Assembly (NCBI GenBank): GCA_934646845.1
Contig: CAKUEV010000101.1
Span: 1 to 6,751, forward strand
Source: an uncultured Slackia sp.
GTDB taxonomy: Bacteria > Actinomycetota > Coriobacteriia > Coriobacteriales > Eggerthellaceae
Length of the DNA: 6,751 bases
Direction: 5' to 3'
This document shows positions 1 to 6,609 of the stretch, piece after piece; position 1 is the first letter of the stretch; every line of letters begins with the position of its first letter. The position numbers and the translations under genes are program-made. The notes below the pieces were generated by a model. That model did not search any database. It had not been told where the DNA came from and saw nothing but the letters and a program-made list of their open reading frames with translations.

Positions 1-54
1 TGATACAGCCCCCCTTCACGATTCGCTCTTGCGCAAAATCGATTCGACGCAAAA

Positions 55-1515
<1,461 letters not shown>

Positions 1516-1531
1516 TTACGCACAGGTTTCT

Positions 1532-2251
1532 TTAGAAGAGAAAGCCTACAACGATGCAGAAGACGGAAAATGCCATGACCAGAACAATCGAACGCGGCTC
1601 CACATGCTGTTCGCCGCGCAAGCTCGTACGAGCGCCAGGCGCGCCATAGCATCGGGCCTCCATCGCGCAAGCCAATACGCTCGCATGGCGAAACAGCCCC
1701 ACGAGCATTGGAACAAAAGCCCTGCCTCGCTGTATTATCCTGCCCACAAAGCCACCGTCATCGAAATGCGCGCACCGCGAACGTTGCGCCTGGCACACAA
1801 TCGCATATTCATCAAAACATGCCGGAATGAAGCGGAGGGCAAGCGAGAACGTCGTCGAGATATCGTCCACAGGAACCCCGAGATTTCGGAGGGGGCGCAT
1901 CAAGCTCGAAAACGCACGGGTAAATTGCGCACTGTCGTACGCGAGGGAGACCGAAAGCGCAGCCAAAGCAAGAACGATGATGCGTGCTGCATAGAAAAGC
2001 CCAGCATCAATGCCATGGGGAATTTGGGCGACGACGGTACACGCGAGAATGAATGCAAGCGGCGCTATGCATGCGCCCATATTGCGCAACGAAATACGAA
2101 AATGCAGAAGCGCCGCGAGCAAGAGCAGAACAAATACGCCCAACCCCAGCCACGTTGCCACGAAAAATAGCGAAACCGAATACGCAAATAAGCCCACAAG
2201 GGCGAAGCGAGCGTCAAGCGGAGTCGAATTATGTTGCGCGGACATGAGCAT
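1532..2251 (-). CDS. ecfT: ECF transporter transmembrane scaffold EcfT (CbiQ family)
   Basis: Membrane subunit that, in the family, couples two ATPases (EcfA1/EcfA2) to a substrate-binding S-component for uptake of vitamins or metal ions. The 239-residue product shows hydrophobic segments near residues 17-52, 57-77, 88-106 and 222-238. Between them lies the cytoplasmic helical domain, including the family-typical stretch PLRNLGVPVDD...LALRFIP (120-143). Both coupling-helix motifs are recognisable: QRSRC (156-160) and MEARCYG (197-203), corresponding to the usual ARG-type motifs. In both the third residue is Cys, not the common Gly. No ATPase or S-component gene lies in the window. ATG codons at 2251 and 2245 are both possible starts. 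Neither has a clear ribosome binding site, and a -10 element ends 6 bases before 2251, so a leaderless start at 2251 is preferred. The product is slightly short for the family (about 250-265 usual) but looks complete. Confidence 0.88.
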   Translation of the reverse strand: MLMSAQHNSTPLDARFALVGLFAYSVSLFFVATWLGLGVFVLLLLAALLHFRISLRNMGACIAPLAFILACTVVAQIPHGIDAGLFYAARIIVLALAALSVSLAYDSAQFTRAFSSLMRPLRNLGVPVDDISTTFSLALRFIPACFDEYAIVCQAQRSRCAHFDDGGFVGRIIQRGRAFVPMLVGLFRHASVLACAMEARCYGAPGARTSLRGEQHVEPRSIVLVMAFSVFCIVVGFLF

Positions 2252-2257
2252 GCCGCA

Positions 2258-2263
2258 AGTATA
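2258..2263 (-). promoter_or_regulatory. ecfT: Possible leaderless -10 element for ecfT
   Basis: The minus strand reads TATACT followed by 6 bases and then the ATG at 2251. Initiation at the usual distance would begin at the A of ATG, giving a leaderless mRNA. This agrees with the absence of a Shine-Dalgarno site. No -35 hexamer is visible 17 bases upstream, where the terminator stem lies. Leaderless mRNAs are common in Actinomycetota; that this applies here is inference. Confidence 0.4.
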
Positions 2264-2290
2264 AAAGAGGAAGGCCGAAGCCCTCCTCTT
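2261..2290 (-). terminator. Rho-independent terminator after the 11-mer repeat gene
   Basis: On the minus strand an 11-bp stem (arms 2280-2290 and 2265-2275) closes a UUCG tetraloop with a C-G closing pair and runs into UUUUAU. All pairs form in minus-strand RNA, including one G-U wobble. In plus-strand RNA the same position would be an A-C mismatch and no U-run follows. The polarity therefore fits the gene ending at 2348, about 58 bases upstream. Confidence 0.85.
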
Positions 2291-2347
2291 GAAATGCGCA
2301 TTCCATTGTTTTCGCTCTAAGAAAGCCCGAGCAAGAATCGAGAGAAC

Positions 2348-2686
2348 CTACTCCCCCACCTTATTGGCATTGCGCTGCGATACTTCCTTGGCCATTTCAG
2401 CCGCTTTGTCGCCAACTTCTTTCGCGGTGTCTATGAGCTTATCGCTTACGGCTTTCGCGTCATCCATCGCCTTCTCGGTCGCATTCTTCGCCTCGTCGAT
2501 AAGGCCCGGAATGTTTTCGCGCGCTTGATCGGTCAACGCCTGGCGCTTTTCGCAAGCGCTTGCAACGACACTTGGGGCCTGCTCTTGAGCGGTATCGATC
2601 ATTTTGTCGGTCGCAGCTTTCATATCGCCCGCTAATTCCTGCGCGGCGTCGATTGCGCTATTGAGGATTTTTCCAAACTCAGACAT
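2348..2686 (-). CDS. Small helical protein with 11-residue repeats (LEA-like or phasin-like), function unknown
   Basis: A 112-residue hydrophilic protein rich in Ala, Lys, Asp and Glu, with no signal peptide or membrane segment. From residue 66 it contains four head-to-tail 11-residue units (66-76, 77-87, 88-98, 99-109) of the form AKxxx(D/E)Kxxxx. The last unit is the most diverged. A related unit lies at 22-32 (MKAATDKMIDT, compare AKAVSDKLIDT at 77-87). Such 11-mers are typical of group 3 LEA proteins and other amphipathic-helix proteins that coat surfaces or protect against drying. The N-terminal half also resembles phasin-like or YtxH-like helices, so function cannot be assigned. The start is secure: AAGGAGG lies 6 bases before the ATG. 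The gene stands alone between two terminators, after rplQ and before ecfT, and is probably a monocistron. A single Cys occurs at residue 45. Confidence 0.8.
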   Translation of the reverse strand: MSEFGKILNSAIDAAQELAGDMKAATDKMIDTAQEQAPSVVASACEKRQALTDQARENIPGLIDEAKNATEKAMDDAKAVSDKLIDTAKEVGDKAAEMAKEVSQRNANKVGE

Positions 2687-2718
2687 GAGATGCCTCCTTG
2701 TAATAGGTTCCCCACGTC

Positions 2719-2724
2719 TTTATA
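2719..2724 (-). promoter_or_regulatory. Candidate -10 element for the 11-mer repeat gene
   Basis: The minus strand reads TATAAA (5 of 6 to consensus), about 32 bases upstream of the ATG at 2686 and 9 bases past the rplQ terminator U-run. The place where a -35 hexamer should lie falls inside the terminator stem and shows no match. It is therefore a -10-only prediction, supported mainly by position between a terminator and a strong ribosome binding site. Confidence 0.4.
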
Positions 2725-2733
2725 TGGTAGCGC

Positions 2734-2761
2734 AAAAACGCCGCCCCGAAGGACGGCGTTT
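2734..2761 (-). terminator. Rho-independent terminator of the infA/alpha ribosomal block
   Basis: Minus-strand RNA forms an 11-bp GC-rich stem (arms 2751-2761 and 2736-2746) with a UUCG loop closed by C-G, followed by a U5 run. One U-G wobble is present. In plus-strand RNA that pair becomes C-A, although a T-rich stretch (TTTGTTTTG) does follow on that side too. It sits about 30 bases after the rplQ stop. Confidence 0.9.
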
Positions 2762-2790
2762 GTTTTGCTATATTCCCGTTGAAAAGCGAG

Positions 2791-3294
2791 TTATTCGGCT
2801 TTTTCCTCGGTAGCAGCTTCAGCTTCGACGGCCTCTTCAGCCTTGGGCTCTTCGACGGTCTCTTCGGCCTTGGCCTCTTCAACCTTCTTCGGAGCAGCCT
2901 TAACAGCTTCGGCCTTCTTCTCAGCCTTCTTCACGGGCTCGGTCACGAGCTCCATGATAACCATGCTAGCGTTGTCGCCCTTGCGGGTGCCAAGCTTCAT
3001 GATTCGAGTGTAGCCACCCTGACGGTCGGCCCACATGCCCTGCTGAACCTTCTCAAAGATCTCGCGAACGAGCTCTTTGTCACCGAGAGCGGCGATAGCG
3101 AGACGGCGAGAATGCAGGTCGCCACGCTTGGCCCAGGTGATGATGCGGTCGACGTCGGGACGAATCTCCTTAGCGCGGGCTTCAATGGTCTTAATGCGAT
3201 CATTGGTGAACAGCGCCTGCACCAGGGACTTCTTCATGGCCTTAGTATGGCTGGCATCGGTGCCCAGCTTGCGGCCCTTCTTGTAATGCCTCAT
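2791..3294 (-). CDS. rplQ: 50S ribosomal protein L17 with charged C-terminal tail
   Basis: Large-subunit protein near the exit tunnel region. The core (1 to about 118) is standard: MRHYKKGRKLGTDASHTKAM at the start, then TIEARAKEIRPDVDRIITWAKRGDLHSRR, ending in a domain closing near MVIMELV. A 47-residue tail (121-167) follows the core. It is lysine-rich up to about 138 and then almost purely Glu/Ala, and is probably disordered. The minimal bacterial protein is about 120 residues; actinobacterial L17 proteins often carry tails. The ATG at 3294 has a GGAG-type site before it and lies 15 bases after the rpoA stop, in the usual rpoA-rplQ order. It is the last gene of the block before the terminator. 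Confidence 0.97.
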   Translation of the reverse strand: MRHYKKGRKLGTDASHTKAMKKSLVQALFTNDRIKTIEARAKEIRPDVDRIITWAKRGDLHSRRLAIAALGDKELVREIFEKVQQGMWADRQGGYTRIMKLGTRKGDNASMVIMELVTEPVKKAEKKAEAVKAAPKKVEEAKAEETVEEPKAEEAVEAEAATEEKAE

Positions 3295-3309
3295 CGTGTA
3301 GTCTCCTAG

Positions 3310-4260
3310 TTATTGCTTCAAGTTGAGGTCCATAGAGATCAACTTGTCCTTGACCTCTTCGATGGACTTCGCGCCAAAGTTGCGGATGTTGAGCAGGTCG
3401 TTCTCGGAGAACTCGACCAGCTGACGCACCGAATGGATGCCTGCGCGCTTCAAGCAGTTATAAGAGCGGACGGAAAGGTCCAAATCCTCAATCTGCTTGT
3501 CGAGCTCGGCGTTGGCCTCCTGGCCTTCCGGTGCGAAGATGGACGGAATCTCGCCCTCTTCCTCGTCGACAATATCAGCCAGCGAAAGGAAGGCACCCAT
3601 GTACTGGTCGATGATGTTCGACGCACGGCACACCGCTTCGTTAGGAGCGATGGAGCCATCAGTCTCAACTTCGAGAACCAGCTTGTCGAAGTCGGTGCGC
3701 TGACCCACACGGGTGTCGCTCACTGCGAGAGTGCAACGACGCACGGGAGAGAACAAGCTGTCGACGTGGATGATGCCAATGGGGTCCTCGGTGCGCTTGT
3801 TGCGCTCAGCCGAGACGTACCCACGGCCCACGCCAATGCGGATGCTCATGTTCAGCGTGCCGCCATCGGCAACGGTGCAAATGACGTGCTCGGGGTTAAT
3901 GAGCGTGAACTCGGCGGGAACCTTCACATCGGCGCCGGTCACCGTGCACGGGCCCTCGACCGAAATGGTGGCCGTGGCTTCCGTGTAGTCCTCGGAGAGG
4001 GCCGAGAAAACAAGGCCCTTCACGTTGAGGACGATATCGGTGACGTCTTCGATGACGCCTTCAGCGGTCGTGAACTCGTGCTGAACGCCTTCGATCTGGA
4101 TGGCCGTGGCTTTGGCTCCGTCCAGCGACGACAGCAGAACGCGACGCATGCAGTTACCCAGCGTGTATCCGAAACCACGCTCAAGCGGCTCGACGATGAA
4201 GCGGGCGACAGTGTCGTTCACTTCTTCGGTAGTAACGGTTGGCCTCATGAACTCTGCCAT
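3310..4260 (-). CDS. rpoA: DNA-directed RNA polymerase subunit alpha
   Basis: The alpha dimer nucleates core polymerase assembly; its C-terminal domain binds UP elements and activators. The 316-residue protein has an N-terminal dimer domain (about 1-230) with EPLERGFGYTLGNCMRRVLLSSL (24-46), then an acidic linker (about 231-258: DEEEGE...), and an alpha-CTD (about 259-316). DNA-contact residues fall at the same numbers as in E. coli: R265, N268, C269, G296, K298, S299 and E302. Position 297 is Ala instead of Lys. The C-terminus lacks the short proline-rich end of the E. coli protein. A perfect AAGGAGG lies 10 bases before the ATG, and the gap from rpsD is 30 bases. The gene is intact and certain. 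Confidence 0.98.
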   Translation of the reverse strand: MAEFMRPTVTTEEVNDTVARFIVEPLERGFGYTLGNCMRRVLLSSLDGAKATAIQIEGVQHEFTTAEGVIEDVTDIVLNVKGLVFSALSEDYTEATATISVEGPCTVTGADVKVPAEFTLINPEHVICTVADGGTLNMSIRIGVGRGYVSAERNKRTEDPIGIIHVDSLFSPVRRCTLAVSDTRVGQRTDFDKLVLEVETDGSIAPNEAVCRASNIIDQYMGAFLSLADIVDEEEGEIPSIFAPEGQEANAELDKQIEDLDLSVRSYNCLKRAGIHSVRQLVEFSENDLLNIRNFGAKSIEEVKDKLISMDLNLKQ

Positions 4261-4290
4261 AGTTTGTAAGCCTCCTTAAGCCGCGGTTAA

Positions 4291-4887
4291 TTACTTCGAG
4301 TAGAGCTCGACGATAAGCTGCTCGTTGATGTCCAAGTCGATCTGGTCGCGGTTGGGGAGAGACAGCACGTTGCCCTGAAGCTTCTCGATGTCAACCTCGA
4401 GCCATGCAGGAACCTGCATACGCTCGTTGGAGACGAGAGCGCTCTTGATAACGAGCATCTCCTTAGCCTTGTCGGCCACAGCAACGACATCGCCGGGGCG
4501 AACGCGGTAAGACGGAATGTCGACGCGCTTGCCGTTAACGGTGATGTGACCATGGGAAACGGTCTGACGGGCTTCCTTGCGGGTGCGAGCGAAGCCCAGA
4601 CGGAACACGACGTTGTCGAGACGCGACTCAAGGATGCGCATCAGGTTCTCGCCGGTGATGCCGGGCTGACGCTTAGCCTTGTTGAAGTAGCCGCGGAACT
4701 GCTTCTCCAGAACGCCATAGATGAACTTGGCCTTCTGCTTCTCGCGCAGCTGCATGCCGTACTCAGATTCCTTACGGCGACGCTTGGGCTGGCGAATGGA
4801 TTCCTTCTTAGAGCTGTAGCCGAGCACGACCGGATCAATACCGAGCTGGCGGCAGCGCTTAAGAACCGGAGTTCTGTTGATTGCCAT
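4291..4887 (-). CDS. rpsD: 30S ribosomal protein S4
   Basis: Primary 16S rRNA binder that nucleates assembly of the 30S body and contributes to decoding accuracy. The 198-residue protein shows the N-terminal domain ([16 protein letters not shown]..., then the region ending in [23 protein letters not shown]) and the S4 RNA-binding fold around 91-150 ([48 protein letters not shown]). Only one Cys occurs near the N-terminus (C12), so this is the zinc-free form. In E. coli, S4 represses its operon through a leader before rpsM. Here only 21 bases separate rpmJ and rpsM, so that type of leader is not present at that spot. AGAGGA lies about 9 bases before the ATG. Confidence 0.98.
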   Translation of the reverse strand: MAINRTPVLKRCRQLGIDPVVLGYSSKKESIRQPKRRRKESEYGMQLREKQKAKFIYGVLEKQFRGYFNKAKRQPGITGENLMRILESRLDNVVFRLGFARTRKEARQTVSHGHITVNGKRVDIPSYRVRPGDVVAVADKAKEMLVIKSALVSNERMQVPAWLEVDIEKLQGNVLSLPNRDQIDLDINEQLIVELYSK

Positions 4888-4908
4888 AGTGATTCGATCC
4901 TCTCTTAA

Positions 4909-5304
4909 TTAGCAGCGGCGACGCTTGCAGGGGCGGCAGCCGTTGTGCGGGATGGGCGTGCAATCCTGAATGCTAGAGACCTCGAGGCCAGCAGCCTGCA
5001 GGGAGCGAATAGCAGTCTCGCGACCAGAGCCGGGGCCCTTCACGAAGACGGCAACCTTTTTCAGGCCATGCTCCATAGCGGTCTTGGCGGCCTGCTCGGC
5101 AGCCATCTGCGCAGCGAACGGGGTGGACTTACGAGAGCCCTTGAAGCCCACGGTGCCAGCAGAATTCCAGGAAATCACGTTGCCCTGAGGGTCGGTGATG
5201 GAAACGATGGTGTTGTTGAAAGTGCTCTTGATGTGAGCCTGTCCCACCGCAATGTTCTTGCGCTCGGAGCGCTTGATGCGGGTGCGAACGTTCTTTTTAG
5301 CCAT
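4909..5304 (-). CDS. rpsK: 30S ribosomal protein S11
   Basis: Platform protein of the small subunit, near the E site and the anti-Shine-Dalgarno helix. The 131-residue product has the conserved core: [69 protein letters not shown] and [12 protein letters not shown]. The C-terminal end reads CRPCKRRRC where most bacteria have CRPPKRRRV. I read both Cys codons (TGC) directly from the DNA. The ATG at 5304 lies 11 bases after the rpsM stop, with a weak AGGGG site overlapping that stop codon, so coupled translation is likely. Confidence 0.98.
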   Translation of the reverse strand: MAKKNVRTRIKRSERKNIAVGQAHIKSTFNNTIVSITDPQGNVISWNSAGTVGFKGSRKSTPFAAQMAAEQAAKTAMEHGLKKVAVFVKGPGSGRETAIRSLQAAGLEVSSIQDCTPIPHNGCRPCKRRRC

Positions 5305-5315
5305 GTGTCAAACCC

Positions 5316-5684
5316 CTACTTCTTCTTGCCGCCGATTTGCTTACGCGGACCCTTGCGGGTGCGAGCATTGGTGTGGGTGCGCTGGCCACGAACAGGCAGA
5401 CCCTTGCGGTGACGGAGGCCGCGGTAGCAGCCGATCTCCATCAGACGCTTGATGTTCTGCGAAACCTCGCGGTGCAGGTCACCTTCGACGGTGAGGTTCT
5501 TGTCGATGTATTCGCGGATCTTCTGCAGATCGTCTTCGGAGATATCCTTGACACGGATGTCAGGGTTAACGCCGGTCTCTGCAATGATCTTCTTGGCGGT
5601 CGTGTTGCCGATGCCGTAAATGTAGGTCAAACCGATCTCGATGCGCTTCTCGCGAGGGAGGTCGACGCCGAAAAGACGAGCCAT
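5316..5684 (-). CDS. rpsM: 30S ribosomal protein S13
   Basis: Small-subunit head protein that contacts the large subunit (bridge B1) and the P-site tRNA through its basic tail. The 122-residue length is normal. It shows [26 protein letters not shown], the helix-turn region around [16 protein letters not shown], the [31 protein letters not shown] signature, and a lysine-rich end (GGKKK). A GAGAGGA site lies about 10 bases upstream of the ATG, and rpmJ ends 21 bases before it. Gene order rpmJ-rpsM-rpsK-rpsD-rpoA-rplQ is the common Gram-positive arrangement. Confidence 0.98.
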   Translation of the reverse strand: MARLFGVDLPREKRIEIGLTYIYGIGNTTAKKIIAETGVNPDIRVKDISEDDLQKIREYIDKNLTVEGDLHREVSQNIKRLMEIGCYRGLRHRKGLPVRGQRTHTNARTRKGPRKQIGGKKK

Positions 5685-5705
5685 GGTATATCTTCCTCTC
5701 TCTTT

Positions 5706-5819
5706 TTAGCCCTGGCGCTGCTTGTGACGAGGGTTCTCGCAAATGACGAGGACCTTGCCATGACGCCTAATGATCTTGCACTTGTCGCACATCTTCTTGA
5801 CCGAAGGACGGACCTTCAT
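5706..5819 (-). CDS. rpmJ: 50S ribosomal protein L36 (zinc-binding form)
   Basis: The smallest large-subunit protein, 37 residues, with the zinc ribbon ligands C11, C14, C27 and H32 all present (MCDKC ... ICENPRH). This is the zinc-containing form. The frame is open upstream, but the family start MKVRPSVKK is preceded by AAAGGAG at 6 bases, which fixes the ATG at 5819. It lies 199 bases after infA, an unusually wide gap for this gene pair, and 21 bases before rpsM. Confidence 0.97.
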   Translation of the reverse strand: MKVRPSVKKMCDKCKIIRRHGKVLVICENPRHKQRQG

Positions 5820-5935
5820 GCTTGTCTCCTTTGAATGTGCGGCTTCCCTTCGGCTGACGGATTTGCCTCTGGGGAACCATTTACTCTTCACTCTATGAAA
5901 CACGCCCAGCCGCAGGCGATGTTTTCATCAATTTG

Positions 5936-5981
5936 TGCCCCGAAGGGCAGCACGCTCGAGAGCGCACTAAAGCACCCTGCC
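5936..5981 (-). other. Overlapping hairpins in the infA-rpmJ spacer
   Basis: In minus-strand RNA, a 5-bp stem closes a UUCG loop (5936-5949; UGCCC pairs with GGGCA). It competes with a longer-range stem (5977-5981 with 5946-5950; GGCAG with CUGCC) that encloses another small hairpin at 5953-5964 (CGCU, loop CUCG, AGCG). The two forms share 5946-5949 and cannot coexist. No U-run follows the UUCG hairpin, so it is not a standard terminator. It could be an attenuator, an mRNA processing or stability element, or chance. The rest of the 199-base spacer shows a 13-base inverted repeat at 5988-6000 (CATAT, GCG, ATATG) and no convincing promoter. Confidence 0.35.
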
Positions 5982-6018
5982 GGCTCACATATGCGATATG
6001 GCGGGTGCGGTGTACCGC

Positions 6019-6237
6019 TTATTTAAAGCGATAGGTGATACGGCCGCGGCTCAGGTCATAAATCGAAAGTTCGACGGTGACTTTGTCGCCGGGCAGAATC
6101 TTGATGTAATGCATGCGCATCTTGCCAGAGATATGAGCGAGAATCTCATGGCCGTTCTCGAGCTCGACTTTGAACATAGCGTTCGGGAGAGCCTCCAGAA
6201 CGGTGCCCTCAAGTTCGATGACGTCTTCTTTAGCCAA
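6019..6237 (-). CDS. infA: Translation initiation factor IF-1 with TTG start
   Basis: S1/OB-fold protein that occupies the A site of the 30S subunit during initiation, with IF-2 and IF-3. The 72-residue length equals the family norm: [69 protein letters not shown], ending FK. The family's initiator Met aligns with a TTG codon at 6237, preceded at 6 bases by AGAGGA. There is no ATG or GTG close upstream in frame. The frame runs on to an ATG at 6432, but those 65 residues have no counterpart in IF-1. infA usually follows adk-map or secY; here it has a 430-base upstream gap and a divergent neighbour, so it likely heads the transcription unit. The gene identity is certain, and the TTG start is very likely. 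Confidence 0.96.
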   Translation of the reverse strand: MAKEDVIELEGTVLEALPNAMFKVELENGHEILAHISGKMRMHYIKILPGDKVTVELSIYDLSRGRITYRFK

Positions 6238-6242
6238 GAATC

Positions 6243-6250
6243 TTCCTCTT
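6243..6250 (-). promoter_or_regulatory. infA: Shine-Dalgarno site that fixes the infA TTG start
   Basis: The minus strand reads AAGAGGAA, with AGAGGA 6 bases before the TTG at 6237. This is the only purine-rich site correctly placed for a start that gives the normal 72-residue IF-1. Confidence 0.7.
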
Positions 6251-6301
6251 CTCAAATTCTGCCGATTACGCTGTGCGTTGCTGCAAACGCAGCGACCGAA
6301 T

Positions 6302-6310
6302 ACTTTACCA
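6302..6310 (-). promoter_or_regulatory. infA: Proximal promoter candidate for infA
   Basis: The minus strand reads TGGTAAAGT, an extended -10 (TGn plus TAAAGT, 4 of 6). It overlaps the inverted repeat 6305-6317. No -35 is seen at proper spacing. Initiation here would give a leader of about 58 bases. Confidence 0.25.
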
Positions 6311-6383
6311 GAGGTAAGACAAAATCGCGCGTATATTTGACAAGCTTTCACGAGGACACCACAACCCATGGCGCCTTCGCGTC

Positions 6384-6403
6384 GCACGTCGTGCATATTA
6401 CCA
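6384..6403 (-). promoter_or_regulatory. infA: Distal promoter candidate for infA with an overlapping palindrome
   Basis: The minus strand reads TGGTAATAT at 6403-6395 (extended -10, 4 of 6 plus TGn), immediately followed by the palindrome GCACG-A-CGTGC where transcription would begin. T-runs on the plus strand (A-runs on the coding strand) lie about 50-60 bases upstream of the predicted start, as an UP element would. The leader would be about 150 bases. It competes with the proximal candidate and both could be used. Confidence 0.3.
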
Positions 6404-6600
6404 CGTTTTTGCCGTCTCCTTAGAACGTTCACCTGCGTTTTTCGTCTTTTTGTGAAACTTTATTTTAAGGAACTGCATACTGTTTTGACCCTTGGTTTCC
6501 CTTGGGAACTTAAACCCTTTTTGGAAGAATTTTCACTCGAAACCAGACGGCGACGCGCGGGGGCGTTGAAGGCGTTTGGGAACCTCACCGATAATGCCAG

Positions 6601-6609
6601 TGTTACAAT
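6601..6609 (+). promoter_or_regulatory. Extended -10 promoter candidate for the universal stress protein gene
   Basis: The plus strand reads TGTTACAAT: TG, one base, then TACAAT (5 of 6). No -35 lies at 17 bases; TTGGGA at 6576 is 22 bases away. The leader would be about 50 bases, ending in a GGAG site 5 bases before the ATG at 6668. Confidence 0.5.

Noticed and set aside
2679..2882. Minus-strand frame encoding a Lys/Arg/Pro-rich peptide
   Set aside because: It is an alternative frame of the repetitive L17 tail and runs through the terminator.
3313..4269. Plus-strand open frame of 318 codons
   Set aside because: It is the antisense shadow of rpoA, mirroring its length, with no domain signature.
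5337..5834. Plus-strand open frame of 165 codons
   Set aside because: It is antisense to rpsM and rpmJ, both of which are certain genes.
6338..6343. TTGACA-like -35 on the plus strand
   Set aside because: There is no acceptable -10 at 16-18 bases downstream and no gene it could serve nearby; the stress gene starts more than 300 bases away.
6344..6420. Possible 18-codon leader peptide on the minus strand upstream of infA (GTG start near 6404 after AAGGAG)
   Set aside because: The spacing from the ribosome site is long (about 11 bases), the peptide ([18 protein letters not shown]) has no attenuation-like codon run, and conservation cannot be checked here.
6238..6432. In-frame 65-codon upstream extension of IF-1
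   Set aside because: IF-1 is 72 residues in bacteria and the extension has no counterpart. The TTG start gives exactly 72 residues and has a ribosome binding site.
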